Shown: positions 31,487 to 40,005, counted from the first letter of the stretch. The stretch: DNA of 64,000 bases from Halobacillus litoralis (GCF_020171725.1 NZ_JAIVAJ010000008.1:62001-126000); one strand, 5' to 3'. The notes: generated by a model not told the origin, from the sequence alone. Made by a program: numbers and translations.

Positions 31487-33580
31487 TTACGCTTCACTCG
31501 ATTGACGATTATTCACAACAGGCTTTCCGATCATGTCGCGCTTCACAAGGAACTGAAGAGCAAGCAGGATTACGAAAACCGAGATGCCGATAATGTCACT
31601 GAGCGTGCTCGGATAAATCAACGACAAACCGCCAAGGAAAGCTGGAATCCGTTCGTACCATTCCACTTTCCGGAACCAGTACCCAATCAACCCGGCACCG
31701 ATGGCAATCATTCCGGATACCGCTGTAAAGAGGATCCAGGTAAGCTCGAGTGGTGACGTGTCGATCATGAGCAGTTGATTCTCGAGCACGAACATGTACG
31801 GGATGATAAAGGCCGCGATGGCGAGCTTGGCGGCGTTCACCCCGGTTCGTATCGGTTCAGACGAGGCCACGCCGGATGCGGCAAAGGCTGCAAGGGCAAC
31901 CGGTGGCGTAATGTCTGCGATGATGCCGAAGTAGAACACGAACAAGTGCGCAGCGAGATCTTCAATGCCGAGCAGGATAATCGCAGGTGCGGCAATCGTC
32001 GATGTGATGACATAGTTGGCCGTCGTCGGCGATCCCATACCAAGTACGATGGCTGCAAGCATCGTGAAGAACAATGTAATCAGCACTTGGCCGTCTGCAA
32101 TCGAAACTAAGCTGTTCGCTAGCTTCAAGCCGAGTCCCGTCTTCGTAACAACCCCGACAATGATACCCGCCGCAGCCGTCGCCGCTACAACGCCGAGCGC
32201 CGTACGGGCACCGTCCACGAGTGCATCGATCATATCCGCGAAGTTGCCGTCAAAGAACAGGCTGACCACAATCGTAACGAGGGTCGCCGCAACTAACGAC
32301 GATACGAGACTGAATCCACCCGCCGAAACGCTGTATATCGCATGAGCGATAAAGCCTGCCCCGAATACAACCGGATAAATTTTGCGGAATTTCTCTTCAC
32401 GAAGTAATCCAACTAAGATGACCGTGAAGATTCCATAAAGAGCGGATCGCATAACACTGACGCCGGACGCCAGGAACAAGACAATCGCCAAAATCGGAAG
32501 TAAGAGATACAGCTTTTTGAATACTTCCTTCTTGTCCGGAATATCCTCATCATCCAGGCCGCTTAGACCTGTACGCTTCGCTTCGAAGTGAGTCATGATC
32601 CAAATTCCGGTGAAATACAAAATCGCAGGAATCGTCGCCGCTTTGGCAATCGTCCAATAATCGATTCCGATGAATTCGATCATCAGGAACGCAGCCGCCC
32701 CCATGATCGGTGGCATCAGCTGGCCACCTGTTGAGGCAGCGGCTTCTACACCACCTGCGAACTCCCGACGATAGCCGAGACGCTTCATCATCGGGATCGT
32801 GAAGGAACCGGATGTCACAACGTTCGCTACCGAGCTTCCGCTGATCGTTCCTTGAAGCGCACTCGAGAAGATGGCTACTTTAGCAGGTCCTCCCGTCCGC
32901 TTACCGGCAAGCGCGACAGCCAAGTCATTGAAATACTGCCCCACTCCGGTTTTTACAAGAAAAGAACCGAATAAGAGGAACAAGAAAATGAACGTGGACG
33001 ATACCGCAATCGGAGTACCGAGAATACCCTCTGTCGTGAAGAACATCGCCTGAACGAGCGTGTCCAAATCGACCCCACGGTGAATAAGGAAGCCGGGCAT
33101 CTGGCGTCCCCAATACGCATACACAAGGAACAGCACGGCGATGATCGTAATCGGCAGTCCGACCGCCCTTCTCGTCGCTTCGAGTACGAGCACGACGGCG
33201 AGTCCTCCGACGATAAAGTCAAGCTGGGTCATATCTCCCGCACGCATGACGATTTGATCATAGAATACCGGCCAGTAAAGTCCGACACCAATACTTAAAA
33301 CAGATAATACGAGGTCATACCACGTAATTTTTCCCTTAGACCGATTCTTTTTCGTCGCAGGGAACAAGAGGAAAATCAACGTTAAACCAAACCCAACGTG
33401 AACAGAACGGAGGATTTGAGCAGGGAGCGGATAGACGGTGGAGGTAATCAATTGGAATACAGAAAAAGCAAGTAATAAAATGAAAGCAACCTTCGCAAGC
33501 CATCCTGTAAGCTGCCTGACCTGGGAGTCTGGATCATATTTCTCCATAATTTCTTTTTGTTTATCGACTGATTCACTCAT
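31487..33580 (-). CDS. TRAP transporter fused 4TM/12TM permease subunit (TAXI type)
   Basis: A 697-residue fused DctQM permease of the TAXI-TRAP class. The cytoplasmic N-terminus is followed by four helices of the Q-like part and then the M-like part, with ATRRAVGLPITIIAVLFLVYAYWG, SALQGTISGSSVANVVTSGSFTIPMMKRLGYR, GGVEAAASTGGQLMPPIMGAAAFLM, and MGSPTTANYVITSTIAAPAII. It imports a small carboxylate, often glutamate or 2-oxoglutarate in this class, driven by an ion gradient. The start overlaps the DUF1850 gene stop (ATGA) and AGGAGTG precedes it. It is the last gene of the operon. Confidence 0.95.
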   Translation of the reverse strand: MSESVDKQKEIMEKYDPDSQVRQLTGWLAKVAFILLLAFSVFQLITSTVYPLPAQILRSVHVGFGLTLIFLLFPATKKNRSKGKITWYDLVLSVLSIGVGLYWPVFYDQIVMRAGDMTQLDFIVGGLAVVLVLEATRRAVGLPITIIAVLFLVYAYWGRQMPGFLIHRGVDLDTLVQAMFFTTEGILGTPIAVSSTFIFLFLLFGSFLVKTGVGQYFNDLAVALAGKRTGGPAKVAIFSSALQGTISGSSVANVVTSGSFTIPMMKRLGYRREFAGGVEAAASTGGQLMPPIMGAAAFLMIEFIGIDYWTIAKAATIPAILYFTGIWIMTHFEAKRTGLSGLDDEDIPDKKEVFKKLYLLLPILAIVLFLASGVSVMRSALYGIFTVILVGLLREEKFRKIYPVVFGAGFIAHAIYSVSAGGFSLVSSLVAATLVTIVVSLFFDGNFADMIDALVDGARTALGVVAATAAAGIIVGVVTKTGLGLKLANSLVSIADGQVLITLFFTMLAAIVLGMGSPTTANYVITSTIAAPAIILLGIEDLAAHLFVFYFGIIADITPPVALAAFAASGVASSEPIRTGVNAAKLAIAAFIIPYMFVLENQLLMIDTSPLELTWILFTAVSGMIAIGAGLIGYWFRKVEWYERIPAFLGGLSLIYPSTLSDIIGISVFVILLALQFLVKRDMIGKPVVNNRQSSEA

Positions 33581-34095
33581 TTAAGCTTCACTCCTTTCAA
33601 CCATTGCCAATTCGAGATATGTAATGGTTCGATTCGTATCCATGAACCCGCTTCCAAGTAATCCTTTAACGGATACGCTTCTCCTTGATAGAGAATCGTA
33701 TGGTCCGCCCTCACCTGTCCGATCATAATATCAAGCGAATCATAATCGCCCTTGATATTCTTGATATAGTACTTCCCGTCATGAAGCTCGAACGTTTCGC
33801 CCTCTTCTGCATTGGAAGGCATCCCGATCGCTGTATCCTCATACACCAGCTGAACCGGCTCAAGCTTATCTTGACGCACAACATACTCTTCAAAAACATC
33901 CGATAGATGAACGGAATGAGTGAACTTCAATTGAAAGTGATCTTCATCCGATACGGTTAAATAAGCATTCTTTTCTTTTTCCGGCATCATTTGAAAAGCA
34001 AGCACAGACCGCTCCACAAAAAACAACCAGAATACAGTCAAAAAGACGACCACACCAAGAAGCGTGACGCCTGATAAAATCCATTTCGTTCTCAT
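33577..34095 (-). CDS. DUF1850-family membrane-anchored protein of a TAXI-TRAP operon
   Basis: A 172-residue protein with an N-terminal anchor (WILSGVTLLGVVVFLTVFWLFF) and an external domain that fits DUF1850: FQLKFTHSVHLSDVFEEYVV with the conserved T-H-S-V, then LVYEDTAIGMPSNAEEGETF. DUF1850 genes typically lie between the receptor and fused permease genes of TAXI-TRAP operons, exactly as here. Its role is not known; it may help assemble or couple the receptor. AAAGGAGATG is just before the start. Confidence 0.9.
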   Translation of the reverse strand: MRTKWILSGVTLLGVVVFLTVFWLFFVERSVLAFQMMPEKEKNAYLTVSDEDHFQLKFTHSVHLSDVFEEYVVRQDKLEPVQLVYEDTAIGMPSNAEEGETFELHDGKYYIKNIKGDYDSLDIMIGQVRADHTILYQGEAYPLKDYLEAGSWIRIEPLHISNWQWLKGVKLK

Positions 34096-34130
34096 GATGC
34101 ATCTCCTTTATATCATAGTTGAAAGGAGAA

Positions 34131-34157
34131 GGGACTGTCCTATTAAAGGGCAGTCCC
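34131..34157 (-). terminator. Intra-operon stem-loop after the TAXI receptor gene
   Basis: On the minus strand GGGACTG and CAGTCCC pair around CCCTTTAATAGGA and are followed by a T/C-rich run. As after the peptide-binding gene at 14247, it would favour the receptor transcript. Its plus-strand text TGTCCTATTAAA is related to the array hairpin. Confidence 0.6.
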
Positions 34158-34173
34158 AGTAAAAAGACTGAGG

Positions 34174-35190
34174 TTACTCAGCGCTTACACCAGCTTCATC
34201 AAAGTACTTCTTCGCACCAGGGTGAAGCTCGATTCCAACTCCATCAAGAGCAGATTCAGCACTGATCATTTCACCTTTGCTGTGCTGCACCTGATCCGTG
34301 TTTTCGAAAATCGCTTTCGTCATGTTGTAAACAAGATCTTCGCTTAGATCTTCGTTTGCAACAAGCATCGCTTGAACAGCAACCGTTTTAACTGCTGATT
34401 CAAGACCGTACGTACCTTCAGCAATCTCGTCTTCTGCATAGTAACCATACTCATCGATCAATTCTTGAATCTTAGACTCATCGAACTTCACGATGTTAAC
34501 ATCAGCTGTTGCAGCCAAGCTTTCTACCGCACCAGTAGGCGTTCCAGATGTGATGAACGCAGCGTCGATCGTACCATCCTGGATACCTGAAGTAGAGTCA
34601 CCGAAAGATAGGTTACGCGCTTGGATATCATCTTCGATTGAAAGACCGTGGATATCAAGAATGTTTGTTGCGTTCGCATACGTACCAGAACCAGGAGCAC
34701 CAACAGAAACAACCTTACCTTCAAGGTCTGCTACCGTCTCAATGCCGGATTCTTTCGTCGTTACGATTTGAATCGTTTCAGGATAAAGCGTTCCGATTGC
34801 ACGGACACTATCAATCTGGTCACCTTCAAACATCAGTTGACCTTCAGCAGCGTAAGAAGCAATGTCCGTCTGAACGAAAGCAAGCTCCCCATCGCCATCA
34901 CGCAATGATTTCATGTTCTCTACAGAAGCCCCCGTCGATGTCGCGTTCGCTTCCACGCCATCTACGTTATCATTGATAATCGTCGCGAAGGATCCACCAA
35001 GAGGGTAATATGTACCCTGAGGTCCCCCAGTCAAAATATTGACGAACTGAGTCTCACCACTACCGCCGTCTCCTTCAGAAGCGCTGTCTCCGCCTTCATC
35101 AGGTTCAGCTGTTCCGCCACCACAGGCAGCAAGGACCAATGCTAGGAACCCAAGGACCAGCACGGACCATGTACTTTTTTTGAACAACAT
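34174..35190 (-). CDS. TAXI-family TRAP substrate-binding lipoprotein
   Basis: A 338-residue extracellular receptor. The lipobox LAAC (Cys at about residue 22) is followed by a Gly/Glu/Asp/Ser linker. TAXI-family landmarks include FVNILTGGPQGTYYPLGGSFA, ATSTGASVENMKSLRDGDGELAFVQTD, VRAIGTLYPETIQIVT and KVVSVGAPGSGTYANATNIL. It heads the operon with DUF1850 and the fused permease. The ATG is preceded by GGAGGGG. Ligand specificity is unknown; TAXI receptors often take glutamate or 2-oxoglutarate. Confidence 0.95.
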   Translation of the reverse strand: MLFKKSTWSVLVLGFLALVLAACGGGTAEPDEGGDSASEGDGGSGETQFVNILTGGPQGTYYPLGGSFATIINDNVDGVEANATSTGASVENMKSLRDGDGELAFVQTDIASYAAEGQLMFEGDQIDSVRAIGTLYPETIQIVTTKESGIETVADLEGKVVSVGAPGSGTYANATNILDIHGLSIEDDIQARNLSFGDSTSGIQDGTIDAAFITSGTPTGAVESLAATADVNIVKFDESKIQELIDEYGYYAEDEIAEGTYGLESAVKTVAVQAMLVANEDLSEDLVYNMTKAIFENTDQVQHSKGEMISAESALDGVGIELHPGAKKYFDEAGVSAE

Positions 35191-35425
35191 AAATAACCCC
35201 TCCTAAATAATAGATAAGTGAATCAACCAGCCGGAATCCATGATCCCGACCCAGGTAATTCCAATTTTAAAAAATTCTCAATAATAAATATTCTATACTA
35301 AAAGCCAAAGTTTTGGAAGTTTTATTGACGATTTGGTTCGACGGTAACCATTGGGTGAGGCCGGTCAAACGCCTTCATGAGAAGGATTTCATAGAGGGTG
35401 GTAGAAGGGTTTCGGCTACTTTCGG

Positions 35426-35448
35426 GTAGAAAAGAATTTCTTTTCTAC
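35426..35448. promoter_or_regulatory. Perfect 23-bp palindrome upstream of the TAXI operon
   Basis: GTAGAAAAGAA-T-TTCTTTTCTAC, eleven-base arms around one base, 236 bases upstream of the receptor start and 62 bases from array 4. It has no T-run after the stem, so an operator is as likely as an RNA stem. Nothing else was seen in 35200-35509 apart from AT-rich promoter-like sequence near 35280-35320. Confidence 0.5.
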
Positions 35449-35509
35449 AAATACCAGATCGTGTAAGAATTAGTGGTTGTTTATGGAATTTCATTCTATC
35501 TGATGATCA

Positions 35510-35760
35510 ATTGGGACAGCGGAAACTCTCTCGCCTCATCCACTCGTCCCTATTTTTTCATATTGGGACTTGCAGGGTCTGCTTCCCTCTCATACTTGTC
35601 CCATTAAACTTTTATTGAGACAAGCAGACCTCGCTTGGATCTAGAGCTTGTCCCATTAAGACCATATTGGGACTCACAGTATCCACCCTCGCTTCCTCCC
35701 TGTCCCATTCAGACTTTATCGGAACTCTCAGCACCGCGCTCTAGCTCACAATGTCCCAAT
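35510..35760. repeat. 52-nt hairpin array 4 (four full hairpins, 251 nt)
   Basis: Opens AATTGGGACAGCGG, closes ATGTCCCAATCC. Full hairpins start at 35545, 35597, 35649 and 35701 (period 52), the closing half at 35752. Units here are the most diverged of the four arrays (one hairpin has TTATTGAGAC, another ATCGGAAC). It ends 10 bases from the stop of the minus-strand gene 35771-36346. Confidence 0.9.
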
Positions 35761-35770
35761 CCATCAAAGG

Positions 35771-36346
35771 TTAAAAATCAGGAAGAATGACCGCCTCTTC
35801 TTTTACAGCCTCCAGCAAATCCCCGTCCTCAGCATACCCTCTGATCGTGTACGTCAGCACCTCATCAGGCTCTTCCACAAAAACAAACCACAACCCTTCC
35901 TCATGGACCACTTCCGCTTCAAGCTCTTCCATCTCATCATCCGACCTGTATGAGACATGTATTTCCTTTATCTCTTCGTTTTCCACCAACCCAAATAACA
36001 TTGGAAAAGGAGACCAATCCCCGTCTTTAATCAGAGGAGCGTACATCGCGCTGATATCCTTCCCAGGGAGTGACATTCCTCCGCCAGCTCGATCAAGAGT
36101 CTGCCTCCATCCAAAGAGCGTCTTCTCCATGAATCCCGTGCTCAATGCACCGTCTTCCCGGAAAAACGCCAACACTCCCTTTTCTACTTCTTCTTTATGT
36201 ATAACGGGCGCATCATAATCCCACCCCGAACCACTCGCTTCGGCGTTCTTGATTTGAATTACCTGCTCATCCGTCAAATTCCCGGAACATCCGAACAAGG
36301 TGGATAGAATCAACGCGAGCCCGATACCTGCTATGACATCACGCAC
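35771..36346 (-). CDS. Lipoprotein, unknown function
   Basis: A 191-residue exported protein whose signal peptide ends at the lipobox LFGC (Cys about residue 20). The mature domain has NLTDEQVIQIKNAEASGSGWDYD, a Gly-rich turn RAGGGMSLPGKDISAMYAPL and IKEIHVSYRSDDEMEELEAEVV, a pattern seen in several unnamed Bacillus lipoproteins. GTG 36346 follows GGGGAG closely. It directly follows the truncated DUF1349-like frame on the same strand. No function is recognised. Confidence 0.7.
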   Translation of the reverse strand: MRDVIAGIGLALILSTLFGCSGNLTDEQVIQIKNAEASGSGWDYDAPVIHKEEVEKGVLAFFREDGALSTGFMEKTLFGWRQTLDRAGGGMSLPGKDISAMYAPLIKDGDWSPFPMLFGLVENEEIKEIHVSYRSDDEMEELEAEVVHEEGLWFVFVEEPDEVLTYTIRGYAEDGDLLEAVKEEAVILPDF

Positions 36347-36357
36347 TCCAATCTCCC

Positions 36358-36567
36358 CTATACATATGCTTCCTCCGGATCCCTCGACAAAGGCTCGATC
36401 GATAAGAATTCAAACTGAACCTCCTGTCTCTCCATCACAAGGAATCCGTAGTGCGTCTTCTGCCAGTAGTCCGTCTCCGCTTCCGTTCTGAAGCTTAACG
36501 CGCCGTCCTTCCACTCCCACTCACGAGGCTCACAGCGCCACCTTCCTTTTGCCAGTCCATTACTCAT
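36358..36567 (-). pseudogene. DUF1349-like N-terminal fragment
   Basis: A 69-residue frame beginning MSNGLAKGRWRCEPREWEWKDG-like text and continuing LSFRTEAETDYWQKTHYGF. This matches the start of DUF1349 proteins (concanavalin-like fold, about 190-200 residues), where W-x-PP-x-W, TD-W-x-KTxYG-F are conserved. After HYGF the sequence becomes VMERQEVQFEFLSIEPLSRD and stops at 36358, so two thirds of the domain is missing. The start has AAAGGAG at 9 bases, so a short product could still be made. It abuts the lipoprotein gene. Confidence 0.5.
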
Positions 36568-36754
36568 CCCCATCAACTCCTTTTCTGTATTCTCTCATAC
36601 CTTATCTTTATACTAGAAAAAATAGAAAGCGTAGTGATCAAATCGCTCTATAGTATCCTTGCGACGACCCTGACCTTTTTCGAATTATTTCCATATATTA
36701 CAGGCACCCATCGCGGTGCAATCAAGCCGCATTTAAAATTGTACAGAAGACGAC

Positions 36755-37165
36755 TCACACCTGGATGAGCGCCTCGAACCGGTCTATTTTCCCCTGCACG
36801 AACGCCTCCAGCTTCACGGACAGATCGTCCAGCTGATTCATTTCCGTCACGATGAAGAAGGTGGACTGGACGAGTGACGGAGGCTCAAGCTGATTGTCGA
36901 CCTCCACCTTCACTCCAACGATCCCCCGCTTCTCTTTTAGGAAAAAGGTGAGCATAACCTCATCCGTGCGCAGTCCTGCTGTCCACCGGAAGGCTTCATG
37001 AGCAGCTGTGAATGCGCCAAGTTGATCCTTCCAATTAGATAACGATTCATCATCCAGATAGAGGTCCAGATTCACCTCGCAGTGCGGGCTTGCTAAAGAT
37101 AGGTTCACCTCGAAGAAATCGTCATCCTCCCAAACCTTTTTCATATGTAAGGCATACTCGCTCAT
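36755..37165 (-). CDS. Unknown cytoplasmic protein
   Basis: A 136-residue acidic protein, probably mixed alpha/beta: FFEVNLSLASPHCEVNLDLYLDDESL, FTAAHEAFRWTAGLRTDEVMLTFFL, GIVGVKVEVDNQL and a C-terminal helix LDDLSVKLEAFVQGKIDRFEAL. TAGGAGGA is at good spacing before the ATG. It has no signal peptide or membrane segment. The upstream gap 36568-36754 shows no gene. No family recognised. Confidence 0.7.
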   Translation of the reverse strand: MSEYALHMKKVWEDDDFFEVNLSLASPHCEVNLDLYLDDESLSNWKDQLGAFTAAHEAFRWTAGLRTDEVMLTFFLKEKRGIVGVKVEVDNQLEPPSLVQSTFFIVTEMNQLDDLSVKLEAFVQGKIDRFEALIQV

Positions 37166-37343
37166 CGTTTTTTCCTCCTAAATTGGATTGAAGATGCCCG
37201 TTCCCTTGCACTTTTCGCCTAATACTATTAAAGTATATACTGGTTGAAATTCAACCGAAATGGTAATAGATAAATGAGACGCTTTTTTTACTTTTTAATT
37301 TTGGGGACCAAGAAGCCCCTTAAGGAAAGGGTTCAGATATACT

Positions 37344-38345
37344 ATGAAAGAAAATTTCTGGCATGAGCTGCCGAAGCCGTTTTTTGTTCTGGCGCCTATG
37401 GAAGCCGTCACGGACGTTGTGTTTCGACATGTCGTGACTGAAGCCGCAAGACCTGACGTGTTTTTCACGGAGTTTACGAATACAGAAAGCTACTGCCATC
37501 CGAATGGAAGGGACAGCGTACGCGGACGTCTGACGTTCACAGAAGATGAACAGCCGATCGTCGCTCACATCTGGGGAGACAAACCGGAGAACTTCCGCCA
37601 AATGAGTATCGGTATGGCCGAAATGGGCTATAAAGGAATCGATATCAACATGGGCTGCCCTGTACAGAACGTCGCAGGGAATGGAAAAGGATCCGGCCTC
37701 ATCCGCCGTCCTGAGGTGGCAGCAGAAATCATCGAAGCTGCCAAAGCAGGTGGACTGCCTGTCAGCGTCAAGACCCGTCTTGGCTATACGAAGGTCGAAG
37801 AGTGGTACGACTGGTTGAAGCACCTTCTCGAACAGGACATCGTCAATCTGTCCATCCACCTTCGCACGAAGAAGGAAATGAGTAACTTCGACGCCCACTG
37901 GGAGCTGATTCCGGAGATCAAGAAGCTCCGTGACGAAATCGCCCCGGATACGCTGCTGACCATCAACGGCGACATCCCCGACCGTCAAAAGGGACTCGAA
38001 CTCGTTGAGAAATACGGCGTAGACGGCGTCATGATCGGACGTGGAGTCTTCCACAATCCGTTCTGCTTCGAAACAGAGAAGAAAGAGCACACAAGCGAAG
38101 AACTGCTCGACCTGCTTCGCCTTCAACTCGATCTTCACGATAAATACTCGGAAGAACTCGAGCCGCGTCTCTTCAAACCACTCCGTCGATTCTTCAAAAT
38201 CTACGTCCGTGGATTCCGTGGAGCAAGTGAGCTGAGAAACCGTTTGATGAGCACCAACTCGACCGACGAAGTACGCGCACTGCTTGATGAATTCGCAGAA
38301 AAAGGCGGCGTGCAGGAACAGGAAGGGTTTTCTGTTCTGAAATAG
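37344..38345 (+). CDS. dus: tRNA-dihydrouridine synthase
   Basis: A 333-residue flavoenzyme that reduces uridine to dihydrouridine in tRNA D-loops. TIM-barrel landmarks: [19 protein letters not shown] with the FMN-binding [37 protein letters not shown] with the Cys of the GCP motif as the expected proton donor, [15 protein letters not shown], and LTINGDI ... [18 protein letters not shown] for phosphate binding. A helical tRNA-binding domain follows ([20 protein letters not shown]). Its sequence belongs to a subgroup common in Bacillaceae and Clostridia that is separate from DusB-type YacF; target uridines are not predicted. Confidence 0.92.
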   Translation: MKENFWHELPKPFFVLAPMEAVTDVVFRHVVTEAARPDVFFTEFTNTESYCHPNGRDSVRGRLTFTEDEQPIVAHIWGDKPENFRQMSIGMAEMGYKGIDINMGCPVQNVAGNGKGSGLIRRPEVAAEIIEAAKAGGLPVSVKTRLGYTKVEEWYDWLKHLLEQDIVNLSIHLRTKKEMSNFDAHWELIPEIKKLRDEIAPDTLLTINGDIPDRQKGLELVEKYGVDGVMIGRGVFHNPFCFETEKKEHTSEELLDLLRLQLDLHDKYSEELEPRLFKPLRRFFKIYVRGFRGASELRNRLMSTNSTDEVRALLDEFAEKGGVQEQEGFSVLK

Positions 38346-38397
38346 ATCTAGCCTTAGGAGGAGAGCTGATGTGCTCTTCTCTTTTTATGGCAGGAAA

Positions 38398-38457
38398 TAG
38401 AGGGAGGGATTCAGCGCTTCGACGTTTCATGAAGCGCTGGATCCCTCCCTCTTATTT
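38398..38457. terminator. Long bidirectional terminator between dus and the MNT/HEPN pair
   Basis: AGAGGGAGGGAT-CAGCGCTT pairs with AAGCGCTG-ATCCCTCCCTCT around CGACGTTTCATG, a stem of about 20 bp with one mismatch. It lies between convergent genes and can serve both. Confidence 0.8.
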
Positions 38458-38463
38458 ACCCAC

Positions 38464-38751
38464 TCACATCCTGTAAATCGTTCTATAGCAAGCAATGATA
38501 TCATCCTTCAATGAGTCTGACGCCTGAGTAAAGCACACGACATCGAATTTTAGCAGCGTTTCTAAGCCCTCGATGTCCTCTAATAAATGAAGCCAATTGG
38601 ACGGCGATAGATTAGGAGCTACGATTGCTAAGTCGACATCCGATCGATCATCATGGTCCCCTCTTGCACGTGACCCGAATACCATCACTTTTTCCAATTT
38701 ATACTTTTCCCCTAATAGCCTCAAATCTTTACTCACTTCATTCGGAATCAT
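38464..38751 (-). CDS. mntA: MNT-type nucleotidyltransferase antitoxin
   Basis: A 95-residue minimal nucleotidyltransferase. The diagnostic motif GSRARGDHDDRSDVDLAI (GSxRxG ... SDxDL) is intact, with both catalytic Asp residues. In characterised HepT-MntA systems the MNT protein adds AMP groups to the HEPN toxin and silences it. ATG 38751 has GAGG about 10 bases upstream and gives a 14-base overlap with the HEPN-type gene, whose stop is at 38738. The pair is therefore translated together. Confidence 0.88.
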   Translation of the reverse strand: MIPNEVSKDLRLLGEKYKLEKVMVFGSRARGDHDDRSDVDLAIVAPNLSPSNWLHLLEDIEGLETLLKFDVVCFTQASDSLKDDIIACYRTIYRM

Positions 38752-39145
38752 TGAAATCAAACCTCTGCTTTAAGAAGTCGAATGTGCGAACAAACTCCGG
38801 GTAATACCACTTAATATGACCGACGATTTCAAGAGCTTTCTCTTCGTCATAAGTACGCGATGTTTCATTTCGATCCTTCAGCATTTGGAGCCAAGCCTTT
38901 TCATCATTCAACCACCCTGCCTGATACGCTTCTCTCAGCGCCTCCTTAGGCGTTTTTGCTTCAATACCTTCTTCGAAAAGAGCTCTTTTCAAAGCTTTCC
39001 AGAAAAGTTCAATAGTGAACTCAAAACGTTGGATTGTAGCATCAACAATTAAACTATTGGTATCATCCTCTTGTAACGCTTCATCCAATCTATCTAATGC
39101 ACGCTCCAGGTTTTCTAAACTTCTTTTCAGCTTTTGATTTTCCAT
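38738..39145 (-). CDS. HI0074-type (HEPN-like) nucleotidyltransferase-binding protein
   Basis: A 135-residue all-helical partner of the MNT protein. LENLERALDRLDEALQED, ATIQRFEFTIELFWKALKRALFEEGIEA, KTPKEALREAYQAGWL and LKDRNETSRTYDEEKALEI follow the HI0074 / NTase_sub_bind pattern. The usual R-N-x-x-S-H-T-Y motif reads RNETSRTY here, so the His of the RxxxxH ribonuclease motif is replaced by Arg. ATG 39145 follows GGTGGGG. Overlap with mntA marks a two-gene toxin-antitoxin-like module. Whether it still has nuclease activity is doubtful. Confidence 0.85.
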   Translation of the reverse strand: MENQKLKRSLENLERALDRLDEALQEDDTNSLIVDATIQRFEFTIELFWKALKRALFEEGIEAKTPKEALREAYQAGWLNDEKAWLQMLKDRNETSRTYDEEKALEIVGHIKWYYPEFVRTFDFLKQRFDFNDSE

Positions 39146-39425
39146 TATTACCCCACCATTTTGGTTTATATGTATGATTATAGTAGATCCTATGGATAAC
39201 CGCTCTTCGTAGGTTAAAGGGAGCATCTCCCCTTTTCACCCCAAACCCCTCACCCCTATTTTAACCTAAAAAACCCCCTACAAATAATGTAATACACTTA
39301 ACAACACCTGAAATCAATTTTTTAAAAGTGGAACACCTCGGGTTAGCACCCTTTACCTCAACCTATTTAAATTAGATTACTCTATGTACTCCCCCACTAC
39401 TTTGCCACAAGTCCAAAACTACCCG
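39146..39425. other. Intergenic stretch without a recognisable gene
   Basis: AT-rich, with short T and A runs and no frame with a plausible ribosome site. The promoter for the HEPN/MNT pair probably lies at 39150-39200 (TATGATTATAG on the complementary reading). Confidence 0.4.
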
Positions 39426-39854
39426 CTAATTCCTGATCCGAACACCCTCCAAACCATACCTTTCTCCCTTCTCTGTCTCACTGAAACGAAGTCCCGAGCA
39501 GCTGGTCGTCCTCTGCCCTTTGCCGGAACCCGCATACCCATCTTCCGTATTATCCAGCGTGTACATGATCTTCTCTCCATTAAATTGCAGGTTATAGAAG
39601 ATCGGATCGCCTTCAATCGTATACTTAGTCACTCGAACCTCGTCTTCCTTACCATTCCTCACACTTTTTACAAAAGACTCGAAACGATCGAAATGGACCG
39701 TCTCACCATCAAGATTTACAACAACATCACCATTCTCAATGGCTTCTTCTGATGGATAAGGCTTTTCCGGGTTATCGACAAACGTACTTACACCTGTTTG
39801 ATTACAGCCCACAAGCAACAAGATGAATATAGAACTGACTAATACATGCCTCAA
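39426..39854 (-). CDS. DUF4362-type lipoprotein
   Basis: A 142-residue exported protein. The signal peptide IFILLLVGC ends in a lipobox, and the mature domain has DUF4362 landmarks: NGDVVVNLDGETVHFDRFESFV, VTKYTIEGDPIFYNLQFNGEKIMYTLDNT and a final Cys-containing TTSCSGLRFSETEKGERYGLEG. TTG at 39854 has AAAAGGGG at 8 bases; the GTG at 39863 is too close to that site. Its function is unknown. The gene is divergent from the DUF3817 gene. Confidence 0.75.
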   Translation of the reverse strand: MRHVLVSSIFILLLVGCNQTGVSTFVDNPEKPYPSEEAIENGDVVVNLDGETVHFDRFESFVKSVRNGKEDEVRVTKYTIEGDPIFYNLQFNGEKIMYTLDNTEDGYAGSGKGQRTTSCSGLRFSETEKGERYGLEGVRIRN

Positions 39855-39976
39855 TTGGATCACCCCTTTTCTAGTTGGACGATAAAAAAATAGATTAAGT
39901 TATATTTTTGAGAGCGAGGAACCGTTCTTGAACAGATGTAAAAAAAGAACATTTTGTTAACAAATGCACCAAAGAA

Positions 39977-40005
39977 TTGAGAGTCCGCTTCTGAATCGGT
40001 AGAAT
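39977..40005 (+). promoter_or_regulatory. Promoter of the DUF3817 gene
   Basis: TTGAGA, a 17-base spacer, then TAGAAT, ending 43 bases before the start at 40049. A palindrome TTTGTTAACAAA lies at 39953-39964, just upstream. Confidence 0.6.
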
